Assembly: GCA_003702495.1 (NCBI GenBank)
Contig: REGH01000005.1
Location: 1-41,549, forward strand
Direction of reading: 5' to 3'
DNA length: 41,549 nucleotides
From: Candidatus Nitrosopumilus sp.
Lineage (GTDB): Archaea; Thermoproteota; Nitrososphaeria; Nitrososphaerales; Nitrosopumilaceae
The translations under genes were made by a program, and so were the position numbers. Below, piece after piece: positions 19,126 to 28,166 of the stretch (positions are counted from its first letter, which is position 1; each line of letters opens with the position of its first letter). The notes under the pieces are model-generated. The model saw only the letters and a program-made list of their open reading frames with translations. It searched no databases and had not been told where the DNA came from.

Positions 19126-20004
19126 TTGTTGAGTAAACATTCAGTAATTTGTGGAAAAGCCTCTGAAGATTTGGGAAGAAAGTTAGCTAGAAAGATTAAA
19201 GCAAATTTAGTAAAATCAGAAGTAAGAGTTTTTCCTGATGGAGAAAGTAAGATAACACTCAAGGGAAACATATCTAAAAGAAAATCAATTGTTGTTCAAT
19301 CAATCTATCCACCTGTTGATACAAATCTCATTCAAGCATTATCATTAATTTCAAAAGCTAAAGAAAATTCATCGGAAGTAATTGTTGTTGTTCCTTACAT
19401 GGGTTATGCAAGACAGGATCGGGAATTTCTACCAGGAGAAATTGTTACCATGAAAGTTATGGCAAAATTATTCAAGGGTGCAGGCGCATCAAAACTAATT
19501 GTAGTTGATATCCACAGTTTGATTGGACTCAAATTTTTTACCATAAAATCCAAAAATGTATCAGCTGTACCAGATTTGGCTGGATATTTCAAAAAAATGA
19601 GCCTAAAAAATCCACTAGTTGTTTCACCTGATCAAGGTGGAAAAGAAAGAGCAATGGAATTTGCTAAGGAAATGGGAATAGAATTCATTGCATTAGAAAA
19701 GAAAAGAGATAGAAAAACAGGAAAAGTTCAGATAAAAACAAAAAAAGCTGATGTTACTGGACGAGATCTGATTTTGGTAGATGACATGATCAGTACTGGT
19801 GGAAGTATAGTTAATGCAACAAAATTTCTTAAAAAAGAAAAATGTAATAGAGTTTTTGTAGCATGTACACATGCACTATTGATGAATAATGCTGAAAGGA
19901 AAATAAAAAAATCAGGAGTTACAAAAATTATTAGTGCAAATACTATTCCAGGTAATACATCAATAGTTGACGTATCAAATACAATTGCAAAGGCAATAGT
20001 ATAA
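19126..20004 (+). CDS. prs: Ribose-phosphate pyrophosphokinase
   Basis: PYMGYARQDREFLPGE, VSPDQGGKERA, LILVDDMISTGGSI; TTG start. Confidence 0.96.
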   Translation: MLSKHSVICGKASEDLGRKLARKIKANLVKSEVRVFPDGESKITLKGNISKRKSIVVQSIYPPVDTNLIQALSLISKAKENSSEVIVVVPYMGYARQDREFLPGEIVTMKVMAKLFKGAGASKLIVVDIHSLIGLKFFTIKSKNVSAVPDLAGYFKKMSLKNPLVVSPDQGGKERAMEFAKEMGIEFIALEKKRDRKTGKVQIKTKKADVTGRDLILVDDMISTGGSIVNATKFLKKEKCNRVFVACTHALLMNNAERKIKKSGVTKIISANTIPGNTSIVDVSNTIAKAIV

Positions 20005-20951
20005 TGCCAGAAAGTTTTTTTGTGTTATCCAAAGAATATTTAGAAATTGCAATAGATGAAGTTACTGCAATAGCAAAAACTTTTGATAGATTTTCTAAAA
20101 TTAAAATTATTTCAAATTTAGTAATTATTCAATCAAAAACTAATTGGTATGAAATTTCAGAGAAAGCAACATTTGTAAAAACTTCCGGACAAATATTACG
20201 AAAAATGTCAGGATTATTTTTAGATGAAGGGAATTTTGAAATATTAAAAAATGCAAAAACATTTGCTTGTAGAATAGTCAATTTATCTTCAAATCAGTTC
20301 GATTTACCAGAATTAGAAAATTCTATGGGAGATATGATTTCAAAATTCTCTAATGCAAGGGTAAATCTTGAAAATCCTGACATTACAGTTTATCTAATTT
20401 TTACAAATAAAGAAAATTTTTTCGGGTTTTCCAAAATCACAAAGGGGAAAAAGAGGCCAAAAAAAGCAATATCACAGCCACATGAGTTAGACTGGAAGTT
20501 AACAAGAGCAATGATTAACCTAATTGGACTAAAAAAAGGAGAAACAGTATGTGATCCATTCTGTGGAACAGGTACTACACTTCTAGAAGCTGAGTCAATG
20601 GGAATTCATGGAATCGGTATAGATTTTGATGAAAAAATGGTTGAAATCACAAAAAAGAACCTCAATGAAAATGGATACAAATCAAAAGTAATTCACTCAG
20701 ATTTTCAAGAAATTAAGAACTTGGCTGATGAATTTGACGGTATTGTAACAGATTTTCCATATGGAAAAAATACAAAAACATCAGAAAAACCTGAAGAGAT
20801 CATCAAGAAATTTGTGACTATTATGCCGAAAAGAAAGAAGATGGCTATAATGTACAAAAAAGAATTAGGAGATAAACTGAAACTAAAAGGACTGAAAAAA
20901 TATCAGATCTATAGGCATAAAAGCTTGACAAGGACAATTTTGATAAAATGA
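20004..20951 (+). CDS. tRNA (guanine-N2)-methyltransferase, Trm11/Trm-G10 type
   Basis: N-terminal THUMP-like region, VCDPFCGTGTTLLEAESMGIHGIGIDFD, catalytic DFPYG. Confidence 0.88.
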   Translation: MPESFFVLSKEYLEIAIDEVTAIAKTFDRFSKIKIISNLVIIQSKTNWYEISEKATFVKTSGQILRKMSGLFLDEGNFEILKNAKTFACRIVNLSSNQFDLPELENSMGDMISKFSNARVNLENPDITVYLIFTNKENFFGFSKITKGKKRPKKAISQPHELDWKLTRAMINLIGLKKGETVCDPFCGTGTTLLEAESMGIHGIGIDFDEKMVEITKKNLNENGYKSKVIHSDFQEIKNLADEFDGIVTDFPYGKNTKTSEKPEEIIKKFVTIMPKRKKMAIMYKKELGDKLKLKGLKKYQIYRHKSLTRTILIK

Positions 20952-21847
20952 AACTCGTATTTCTTGGAACTTCAGCTGCACAACCAACTGAGAACAGAGG
21001 ATTATCATGCATATGCTTAGAGAGAGAAGGTGAAGTTCTCATGTTTGATGCAGGGGAAGCTGCACAGATTTCATATATGAAATCAGGATTGGGTTGGAAT
21101 AAGAAGATGAAAATATTTGTAACACATCTTCACGGTGATCATTGTGTAGGAATTTTAGGGTTATTGCAAACAATGTCCATGCAAAACAGAACAGAACCAT
21201 TAGAGATTTTTGGACCTAGTGGAATTGAGGAGTTTATTGCAGCAAACATCAAAGTTTTGAATTTTGGATTATCATTTTCCATTTTGATCAACATTATAAA
21301 AGATGAAAAAATTTTTGAAGATGAAAAATTTTCGATTAGTGCATGTAAAGCAAATCATTCAATTGTTGCATTTTCCTATTTATTTGAAGAAAAAGACAAA
21401 CCAGGTAGATTCAATGTTGAAAAAGCTAATGAGTTAGGTATACCTGAAGGCGAATTATGGAGTAAGTTACAAAATGGAAGTGAAATTATAGTTAATGAAA
21501 AAATAATAAAACCTGAACAGGTTCTAGGTGAAAAACGTCCAGGTAAAAAAATAGGAATTTCTGGTGATACAATGCCTACAAAAGAATTAGAAGAATTTTT
21601 TGAAGATTGTGATTATCTTGTATTTGATTCAACATTTCTTGAAGCAGAAGCACAAAAAGCACAAGATACATGCCATTCAACTGCAAAACAAGCTGCAACA
21701 GTAGCAAAAAATGCAAGAGTGAAAAATCTAGTTTTAACACATTTTTCAGCAAGATACAGAGATGAACTAGAGCATTTGAAAGAAGCAAAGGAAATTCATG
21801 ATTCGGTAATTACTGCAAAGGACCTTTTGGAAATAGATATCAAATGA
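20948..21847 (+). CDS. rnz: Ribonuclease Z
   Basis: FLGTSAAQPTENRGLS, THLHGDHCVGILGLL, GISGDTMPTKEL, LTHFSARY. Confidence 0.96.
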   Translation: MKLVFLGTSAAQPTENRGLSCICLEREGEVLMFDAGEAAQISYMKSGLGWNKKMKIFVTHLHGDHCVGILGLLQTMSMQNRTEPLEIFGPSGIEEFIAANIKVLNFGLSFSILINIIKDEKIFEDEKFSISACKANHSIVAFSYLFEEKDKPGRFNVEKANELGIPEGELWSKLQNGSEIIVNEKIIKPEQVLGEKRPGKKIGISGDTMPTKELEEFFEDCDYLVFDSTFLEAEAQKAQDTCHSTAKQAATVAKNARVKNLVLTHFSARYRDELEHLKEAKEIHDSVITAKDLLEIDIK

Positions 21848-22566
21848 GCATGTTTGATTCAATTAAAGAGCAAATCAGGAATGTAAAGAAGATTGTTTTG
21901 GTAACTGGAGCCGGGATCTCACAAGAAAGTGGAATACCTACGTTTAGAGGCAAAGATGGACTCTGGAGAAACTATGATGCTATGAAACTAGCCACAATTG
22001 ATGCATTTTATGATAATCCAAAATTGGTTTGGGAGTGGTATAATGAAAGAAGACAAAATATTTTTTCAGCAGAGCCTAATCGAGGGCACAAAGCAATTGC
22101 AGAACTAGAAAAATTTGCAGAAGTTGTAATTCTAACACAGAATATAGACGGATTACATCAAAAAGCTGGCAGCACAAAAGTTTTAGAATTACACGGAAGT
22201 ATTGTAAAAATAAAATGTACTGTTTGTGATTTTAACGACGAAATAATAACAGAATTCTCAGAAAATCCACCTTTATGTAAATGTGGGAATATCTTGAGAC
22301 CCGATGTTGTTTGGTTTGGAGAACCTCTTCCACAGGATGTTTGGCAAAAAGCAATAATTCATGCAAATCAATGTGATCTAATGATTATTGCAGGAACATC
22401 GCTTGTAGTATCTCCAGCAAATACTTTACCAATATATGCAAAACAGAATAATGCAATGTTAATAGAAATTAATCCAGAAAATACTGAAATGTCATCAGAG
22501 ATGAATCTTACAATAAAAGATACAAGTTCAAATGCATTACCAGAATTTGTTTCATTATTCAAATAA
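21844..22566 (+). CDS. cobB: NAD-dependent protein deacylase (Sir2 family)
   Basis: VTGAGISQESGIPTFRGKDGLW, LTQNIDGLHQKAG, LHGS, CX2C...CX1C zinc site, AGTSLVVSPA. Confidence 0.96.
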   Translation: MSMFDSIKEQIRNVKKIVLVTGAGISQESGIPTFRGKDGLWRNYDAMKLATIDAFYDNPKLVWEWYNERRQNIFSAEPNRGHKAIAELEKFAEVVILTQNIDGLHQKAGSTKVLELHGSIVKIKCTVCDFNDEIITEFSENPPLCKCGNILRPDVVWFGEPLPQDVWQKAIIHANQCDLMIIAGTSLVVSPANTLPIYAKQNNAMLIEINPENTEMSSEMNLTIKDTSSNALPEFVSLFK

Positions 22567-22570
22567 AATT

Positions 22571-22972
22571 TTAATTAAAAAAATTCCAATTACCAAATGT
22601 ATCCTTAATCGTTTCTAAAGGATCAAAATTCATAATTGCTTTTTGTGATGATTCTTTTACATCAGATATTTCATCTTGAATTGCTTTTTGTGATGATTCT
22701 TTTACATCAGATATTTCATCTTGAATTTTTTCTCCAACTTCATTAATTTCATTTGCAATTGCATTGGTTGCTTTTTCAGTAATTTTATCAACAGAATCAT
22801 CAATTCTTTGTTCCACTGAGTTTACAGTTTTAGAGCTGAGATTATTTACATCATCTTTAATTGAATCAACTACAGTTGCAGATGTTGATGGAAATAGAGT
22901 ATCTATTTCATTTGAGAAAATCATTCCTCCTAAAACTACGATTCCTATAATTATGCCTAATTTTATGAACAT
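22571..22972 (-). CDS. Membrane-anchored coiled-coil hypothetical protein
   Basis: N-terminal TM (IKLGIIIGIVVLGGMIF) then low-complexity helical repeats. Confidence 0.75.
   Translation of the reverse strand: MFIKLGIIIGIVVLGGMIFSNEIDTLFPSTSATVVDSIKDDVNNLSSKTVNSVEQRIDDSVDKITEKATNAIANEINEVGEKIQDEISDVKESSQKAIQDEISDVKESSQKAIMNFDPLETIKDTFGNWNFFN
22635..22724. repeat. Perfect tandem 45-bp duplication (15 aa, EISDVKESSQKAIQD register) inside the coiled-coil gene
   Basis: attgctttttgtgatgattcttttacatcagatatttcatcttga occurs twice back-to-back. Confidence 0.97.
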
Positions 22973-23047
22973 TTGATAATAATCCTAAAAAAATGGATTT
23001 TAGATTCATACTAAAAAAAATAGTCAAAAATGATTGAATTTTCTTAG

Positions 23048-23455
23048 CTAATTTTCATCTCCATACACAAACCAATCAATAACTTCATCAATTCTTGATG
23101 AAGTCAGAATGACTTTGATTGGGCCAAGTGGGGATTCCTCAGATTCTTCACAAATGGCTATCTTTTCTACAAATGCAGCTTGCTTATTCAGATAAAACCA
23201 AGTTGAGTCACTTTTTAGATTGTTTTGAAGATTTCGCCTGTAGGTTTTTTGAGATTGTTTTGAGTGAATTGTTTCATATATTTTCTCTAAGGAAGTTAGA
23301 TCTTTAGATTCTGCAGAAATTGAGTGATTTTCGGTTTTAATTGTAGAATATGGAAAAATATTTGAAATTGATTTTTTTGTTTTATCAGGATTTTCAGAAG
23401 AATTTATTGCACAAAACATTTCAATTTTACAATTTATGTTTGGAATTTTCATCAT
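23048..23455 (-). CDS. UPF0201-like RNA-binding-fold protein
   Basis: 135-aa protein; RNxLxxN...STWFYLNKQAAFVEKIAICEESEESPLGPIKV pattern; 4-nt overlap with the UPF0200-like kinase. Confidence 0.75.
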   Translation of the reverse strand: MMKIPNINCKIEMFCAINSSENPDKTKKSISNIFPYSTIKTENHSISAESKDLTSLEKIYETIHSKQSQKTYRRNLQNNLKSDSTWFYLNKQAAFVEKIAICEESEESPLGPIKVILTSSRIDEVIDWFVYGDEN

Positions 23456-23997
23456 ACCCAGCTTTGTATAATTTCATATGCTGATTCTATTAATTCATCT
23501 TTTGTTAATCCAATATTTGAAATTGCGTAATCAGACAGTGCAATTGAGTTACTAATTCCAACACCTAATTCACGACTATCTCTTTCATCAAAATGTTTTT
23601 TTGTTTGTGGATCATCTGACCTGCCTCTCTTTTGTAGAAAATCGAATCTCGTGTCAGTTGATGCATGAATAGCTAATAATTTTACATTTCCCATTTTTTT
23701 CAAGACTTCAATTTCATCATTTGAACGAACACCGTCGATTAAAATCACATTGGAAGTTGATGACTCAATTTGTGGTTTTATTAATTCAGCAACAGCACCA
23801 GGTCCATTTTTTTCCCTGAGTTCAAGCATTAATTTTCCAAGATTAGATCGTGAAGGTTCTAAGTTTCTTTTTTTAGCTTCTTCTCTCACGGCATTTCCCA
23901 TATTGACATTTTCATAACCCTTCAGTTTAAGCCCATCAGCAATGGTAGATTTTCCAGCACCAGGCATACCTGTAAGGCAGACAATTAATTTTGTCAT
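23452..23997 (-). CDS. UPF0200-family P-loop nucleotide kinase (dephospho-CoA kinase-like)
   Basis: Walker A GMPGAGKST, VILIDGVRSNDEIEVLKK, RSDDP motif. Confidence 0.88.
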   Translation of the reverse strand: MTKLIVCLTGMPGAGKSTIADGLKLKGYENVNMGNAVREEAKKRNLEPSRSNLGKLMLELREKNGPGAVAELIKPQIESSTSNVILIDGVRSNDEIEVLKKMGNVKLLAIHASTDTRFDFLQKRGRSDDPQTKKHFDERDSRELGVGISNSIALSDYAISNIGLTKDELIESAYEIIQSWV

Positions 23998-24069
23998 TGT
24001 AGTTCAAAAATCAAACTCGTCTATGAAGCTACCGGAAATTATTATAAAGATACATCAAAAAAAGTTGTA

Positions 24070-24612
24070 ATGCGTACTTTTGTAGCAATTGAAATTTCAA
24101 ATGATGATGTGATAAAATCAATCAAAGATTTTCAAAATAATTTAAAAATTAACGCAAAGCCAGTTAATTTAGAACAACTACACTTTACATTACAATTTTT
24201 AGGAGAAATATCAGAAGAGCAAGTGCAAAAAGTAATTGAATCATTAAGAAGGATTGAATTTTCCGAATTTTTCATAAACTTGAAAGGAGTAGGCGCATTT
24301 CCTAAACCAAAATTTCCACGAGTGATTTGGATTGGAACCGATGAAGAGGGAGGAAAAAACCTGATTGAATTAGCAAAAAAGGTGGAAACTAGACTAAAAC
24401 CCTTAGGATTAGTTTCTGACAAACCATTCAAACCTCACATCACAATATTTAGGATTAAAAGGAAGATTGGAGACATAACTGAGGATTTGAATAAACAGCA
24501 GATTCTCGATTTTGGAATTCAAAAAATTTCCAGTATTAAATTAAAGAAAAGCGAACTTACATCTGGGGGGCCAATTTATTCTGATTTAGAGGAGGTAAAC
24601 GCTGTAAAATGA
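24070..24612 (+). CDS. thpR: RNA 2',3'-cyclic phosphodiesterase (2'-5' RNA ligase family)
   Basis: Two HxT(x) motifs: LHFTLQFLG and PHITIFRIK. Confidence 0.94.
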   Translation: MRTFVAIEISNDDVIKSIKDFQNNLKINAKPVNLEQLHFTLQFLGEISEEQVQKVIESLRRIEFSEFFINLKGVGAFPKPKFPRVIWIGTDEEGGKNLIELAKKVETRLKPLGLVSDKPFKPHITIFRIKRKIGDITEDLNKQQILDFGIQKISSIKLKKSELTSGGPIYSDLEEVNAVK

Positions 24613-25940
24613 AAAAAATAATCACCAATATTACGAAGAATGTTATTCCAACAAAGACGGTAGAAAAATCAAAAAAAAGTATTGCAGAAATTGCATTAGA
24701 ATTAGTTAAAAAAGAAATTGTAAAATTTCCTGAGATTGTTGGAGTAGAGTTTGGTGGATCATTCGCTAAAGGCACATGGCTATCAAAAGATGCAGATGTA
24801 GATATTTTTGTAAGATTCAAAAAATCTACTTCAGAAGAAAAGTTTGAAAAAATCTCAAAAAAGATTGGTTTTGATTCATTAAAGAAATTTTCTCCATATG
24901 TAAGATATTCTGAGCACCCATATGTTGAGGCTAAAATTAAAGATACAAAGATCAATGTGGTTCCATTCTATGATGTTAAAGTTGGAGAATGGAAAAGTGC
25001 TGCAGACAGATCTCCATTTCACACAAAATACATGTCAAAATCACTGACACGAAAAATGAGGAATGAGGTTAGAATTCTAAAAACATTTCTAAAATCAAAT
25101 GGAATTTACGGAGCAGAAATTGCAAAACAAGGATTTAGTGGATATATTTCAGAAGTTTTAGTTCTAAATTTTGGAAGTTTTGAAAATGTAATAAAATCAA
25201 TTTCTAAAATTGAAGAAAATCAGATAATAGGAAAAACTTCAAAGAAATTTGATACATCTTTAGTAATAATTGATCCAATAGATAGTAACAGAAATTTAGC
25301 TGCTGCAATCTCTGATGAAAACATTGGGAAATTTATTCTTGTTTGTAGAGCATTCAAGGAAAATCCAAAACTAGAATTTTTTAAGAATAAAAAATCAAGA
25401 GTTTCAAAGAAACATTGGGAAAATGTATTATCGATTAAATTTAACTTCAAATTTAGAAGCTCGGATATAATTTGGGGACAGATAAAGAGAGCATCATCAT
25501 CATTAAGTACACAATTAGAATTAGCTGGGTTTACAGTACTAAGGAGTAAGGCTTACACAGACGAACAAAAAGAGGCATATCTCCTATTCTTTTTAGAATC
25601 AATGAAAATTTCTGAAATTTATGCAAAAAATGGACCAGAATTTTTCAGAGAAGGAAGTTCCAAGAGTTTTATCACAAAAAATCTTTCAAATGCAGAATTA
25701 GTGTGGGTTGGAAATAATAAAAAAATCATCTCTTTAGAAAAAAGAAAACACGTAGATGCAAGTAAGTTCATGACTGAATTTTTGAAAAATAATCTTCAAA
25801 CAGGCATGCCAAAAGGCCTTCAAGATGATTTCAAGCATGGTTTCAAAATTACTATTGGCGAAAAAGGATTAAGTAAATCAATTAAAGAGGTTGCAAGTGA
25901 GTTGATCTCGACAGATGGCACACTCCTTCATTTCAATTAG
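24609..25940 (+). CDS. cca: Archaeal CCA tRNA nucleotidyltransferase
   Basis: GGSFAKGTWLSKDADVDIFVRF nucleotidyltransferase motif, class I archaeal CCA domain arrangement. Confidence 0.95.
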   Translation: MKKIITNITKNVIPTKTVEKSKKSIAEIALELVKKEIVKFPEIVGVEFGGSFAKGTWLSKDADVDIFVRFKKSTSEEKFEKISKKIGFDSLKKFSPYVRYSEHPYVEAKIKDTKINVVPFYDVKVGEWKSAADRSPFHTKYMSKSLTRKMRNEVRILKTFLKSNGIYGAEIAKQGFSGYISEVLVLNFGSFENVIKSISKIEENQIIGKTSKKFDTSLVIIDPIDSNRNLAAAISDENIGKFILVCRAFKENPKLEFFKNKKSRVSKKHWENVLSIKFNFKFRSSDIIWGQIKRASSSLSTQLELAGFTVLRSKAYTDEQKEAYLLFFLESMKISEIYAKNGPEFFREGSSKSFITKNLSNAELVWVGNNKKIISLEKRKHVDASKFMTEFLKNNLQTGMPKGLQDDFKHGFKITIGEKGLSKSIKEVASELISTDGTLLHFN

Positions 25941-26676
25941 GAAATTTATTGATGAGCCATACTCAGAAATTCTGGGATATCCAAAAGCAACTTCACGTCA
26001 AATAAAATCCAGAATCGGTGAATTAGAAAAATTGCAAATTAAATCTATTGCATTAACTGGGCCAACGACACTTGGAAAATTAGAAATTCTTGGTAAAGGA
26101 TACGTCGGTGTAGTTGTTCTTGCAAAAAAAGGTAGTAAAGAAGTTGCATTAAAAATTAGAAGAACAGATTCTCAAAGAAAAGAAATGAAAAATGAAGCAA
26201 AATTGTTGAAATTAGTAAATTCAGTAAATGTGGGGCCAAAAATGATTGATGTAAGTAAAAATTTTTTGGTAATGGAATACATAGAAGGAATAAAAATTGT
26301 TGATTGGATAGAGTCCCTAAAAGGTACTGGTAGTGTTAAAAAATTAAAATCAACAATAAGAAAAGTCCTTGAAGATTGTTACAATTTGGATCAAATAGAT
26401 TTTGATCATGGTGAACTAAGTAACATTTCAAAACATGTTATCGTAGGAAATACAAAATCTACTCTAATAGATTTTGAAAGTTCCAGTGTAAAAAGAAGAC
26501 CATCAAATGTTACATCAGTTACTCAAGCCATTTTTATCGGTTCAGGCATTGCAAAAAAAGTACAGAAAATTTACAAAAATTCATCTAAGGAGAAAATTAT
26601 TGGTGCTCTAAGGCAATACAAACAAGAAAAATCTCTTGAAAATTTTGAAAATCTCTTGAAAATTTTGAAATTGTGA
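25915..26676 (+). CDS. RIO/Bud32-like predicted Ser/Thr protein kinase
   Basis: GKGYVGVVVLAKKGSKEVALKIRR, NFLVMEYIEG, FDHGELSNISKHV, TLIDFESS; overlaps cca. Confidence 0.82.
   Translation: MAHSFISIRKFIDEPYSEILGYPKATSRQIKSRIGELEKLQIKSIALTGPTTLGKLEILGKGYVGVVVLAKKGSKEVALKIRRTDSQRKEMKNEAKLLKLVNSVNVGPKMIDVSKNFLVMEYIEGIKIVDWIESLKGTGSVKKLKSTIRKVLEDCYNLDQIDFDHGELSNISKHVIVGNTKSTLIDFESSSVKRRPSNVTSVTQAIFIGSGIAKKVQKIYKNSSKEKIIGALRQYKQEKSLENFENLLKILKL
26628..26670. repeat. Perfect 20-bp tandem duplication (atctcttgaaaattttgaaa x2) at the kinase 3' end
   Basis: 26631-26650 is identical to 26651-26670. Confidence 0.95.
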
Positions 26677-26750
26677 TGGGACCGGCAGGATTTGAACCTG
26701 CGACCACTAGTCCCCCAGACTAGTATCATACCAAGCTAGACGACGATCCC
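26677..26750 (-). tRNA. tRNA-Pro (anticodon GGG), no intron, CCA not encoded
   Basis: Reverse complement GGGATCGTCGTCTAGCTTGGTATGATACTAGTCTGGGGGACTAGTGGTCGCAGGTTCAAATCCTGCCGGTCCCA; acceptor pairs GGGATCG/CGGTCCC, anticodon stem CTAGT/ACTAG with loop CTGGGGG, T-loop GGTTCAAATCC. AT-rich TATA-like tttaataat upstream at about 26,772-26,783. Confidence 0.96.
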
Positions 26751-26806
26751 TTGTCTCAGAGGCACAAAATGAAATTATTAAATCGTCGTATTAACAAACA
26801 GAAATT

Positions 26807-27016
26807 GTGAAAATTTGTAATATTTGCCACAAGCTTTCTGCAACAGGACAAGATCACATAGATTGCATTCAAAAAAGAAGCATAGAGTTAGAAGCTGAAG
26901 ATTTCAAAAATAGCATTCCTGAGAAACTGAATCTTTCTAAAAACGACAAAGATATCGGTGTTGAAATGAGAGCTGTGTTAGAACACCTGGCAAGAGAGAA
27001 AAATAATTCTGATTGA
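26807..27016 (+). CDS. Small hypothetical protein with Cys/His metal-binding N-terminus
   Basis: VKICNICHKLSATGQDHIDC; GTG start, 69 aa. Confidence 0.7.
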   Translation: MKICNICHKLSATGQDHIDCIQKRSIELEAEDFKNSIPEKLNLSKNDKDIGVEMRAVLEHLAREKNNSD

Positions 27017-28165
27017 TTAAAGCCATTTAGACAATCTTTCTTTTTCAAATTCTCGTTTGCTTGAAAGATTTTCAGAAGTTTGTGCAGAAATGCTAGTTGA
27101 GGGTTTTGGTTGTGAAAACATGTCAACTTCAATAACTGAGGCTGTTTCACGTCCAGATTCAATATAGCAACCTCCTTTTCCATCAAATAGTTCAGATGCA
27201 TCTTTTGATTGAAGTTTTGAGATAATATTTTTTGCAACGGTTATTCCTTCACCTTCTGCAAAAACTCCAGCTTTTGGTACTGCCATATTTTCCGTAACTA
27301 TCATACTAGTTACATCACCTATTGCAAACACATTTTCAAAAGGAGTTTTGCAATCTCTATCTATTGGAATAAATCCGGATTCTTTAGCTAATCCAGAATC
27401 ATAGATCACTTTTGGTGCAATATGAGGTGGAATAGCCAAAAGTAAATCAAATTCAGCTTCACCATTTTCAAAAATTAATTTGTTTGATTCAACTAATTTT
27501 ATTTTAGACGAATTATGGAAAGTGATTTTTTCAGAATTTACTAACTCTAGAATTTCTTTACTAACTTCAGGACCAGCTGCAGGTAATGTAATTGGAGCCG
27601 GGCTGTAAAAGTCAATTTGAACAGAATCGCGCACTCCACGCTTTCTGAGCATAGAATCTATCAATAAACTAGCCTCAAATGGTGCCGGAGGACACTTGTA
27701 TGGCATTCCCATTATAGAAATTGCAATTTTTCCAGAATCAATGTTTTGGAGTTTGTTGTGGATTTCTGAGAGTTGATTATGATCATATAGATTGAATCCA
27801 TTTTCCAGTAATCCAGGAATTTTTTGTGGAGCTAAAACTGCACCTAACGATATTACAAGAAAATCATAATGTATACTTTCTTGTTTCGTTTTGACATTTT
27901 TGTTTTGAAGATCAATTGAAAGAATTTCATCTTGTATGAAGTTGATTTCCTTTTTTTCTAATTGATTTAGATTGCCAATAGAATTTTCAAAGGTTCGTGT
28001 CCCATTTATTATCCATAATTTTGCAAATCCTACCATAAACCAGTCTTTTTTATCAATTATGGTAATTTTTACTTGTGAAGAAGATAATGAGTTTCTAATT
28101 TCATTAGCGGTCGCTAGTCCACCAAAACCTCCTCCTAAAATAACAACATGCTGGATGTCTGTCAA
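27017..28165 (-). CDS. FAD-dependent pyridine nucleotide / sulfide:quinone oxidoreductase-like protein
   Basis: GGGFGGLATANEI, MGMPYKCPPAPFEA, VFAIGDVTSM, PKAGVFAEGEG. Confidence 0.9.
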   Translation of the reverse strand: MTDIQHVVILGGGFGGLATANEIRNSLSSSQVKITIIDKKDWFMVGFAKLWIINGTRTFENSIGNLNQLEKKEINFIQDEILSIDLQNKNVKTKQESIHYDFLVISLGAVLAPQKIPGLLENGFNLYDHNQLSEIHNKLQNIDSGKIAISIMGMPYKCPPAPFEASLLIDSMLRKRGVRDSVQIDFYSPAPITLPAAGPEVSKEILELVNSEKITFHNSSKIKLVESNKLIFENGEAEFDLLLAIPPHIAPKVIYDSGLAKESGFIPIDRDCKTPFENVFAIGDVTSMIVTENMAVPKAGVFAEGEGITVAKNIISKLQSKDASELFDGKGGCYIESGRETASVIEVDMFSQPKPSTSISAQTSENLSSKREFEKERLSKWL

Positions 28166-28166
28166 G

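Noticed and set aside
26869-27237. 122-aa minus ORF overlapping the oxidoreductase and small Cys protein
   Set aside because: Out of frame with the well-supported flavoprotein gene, no domain signature.
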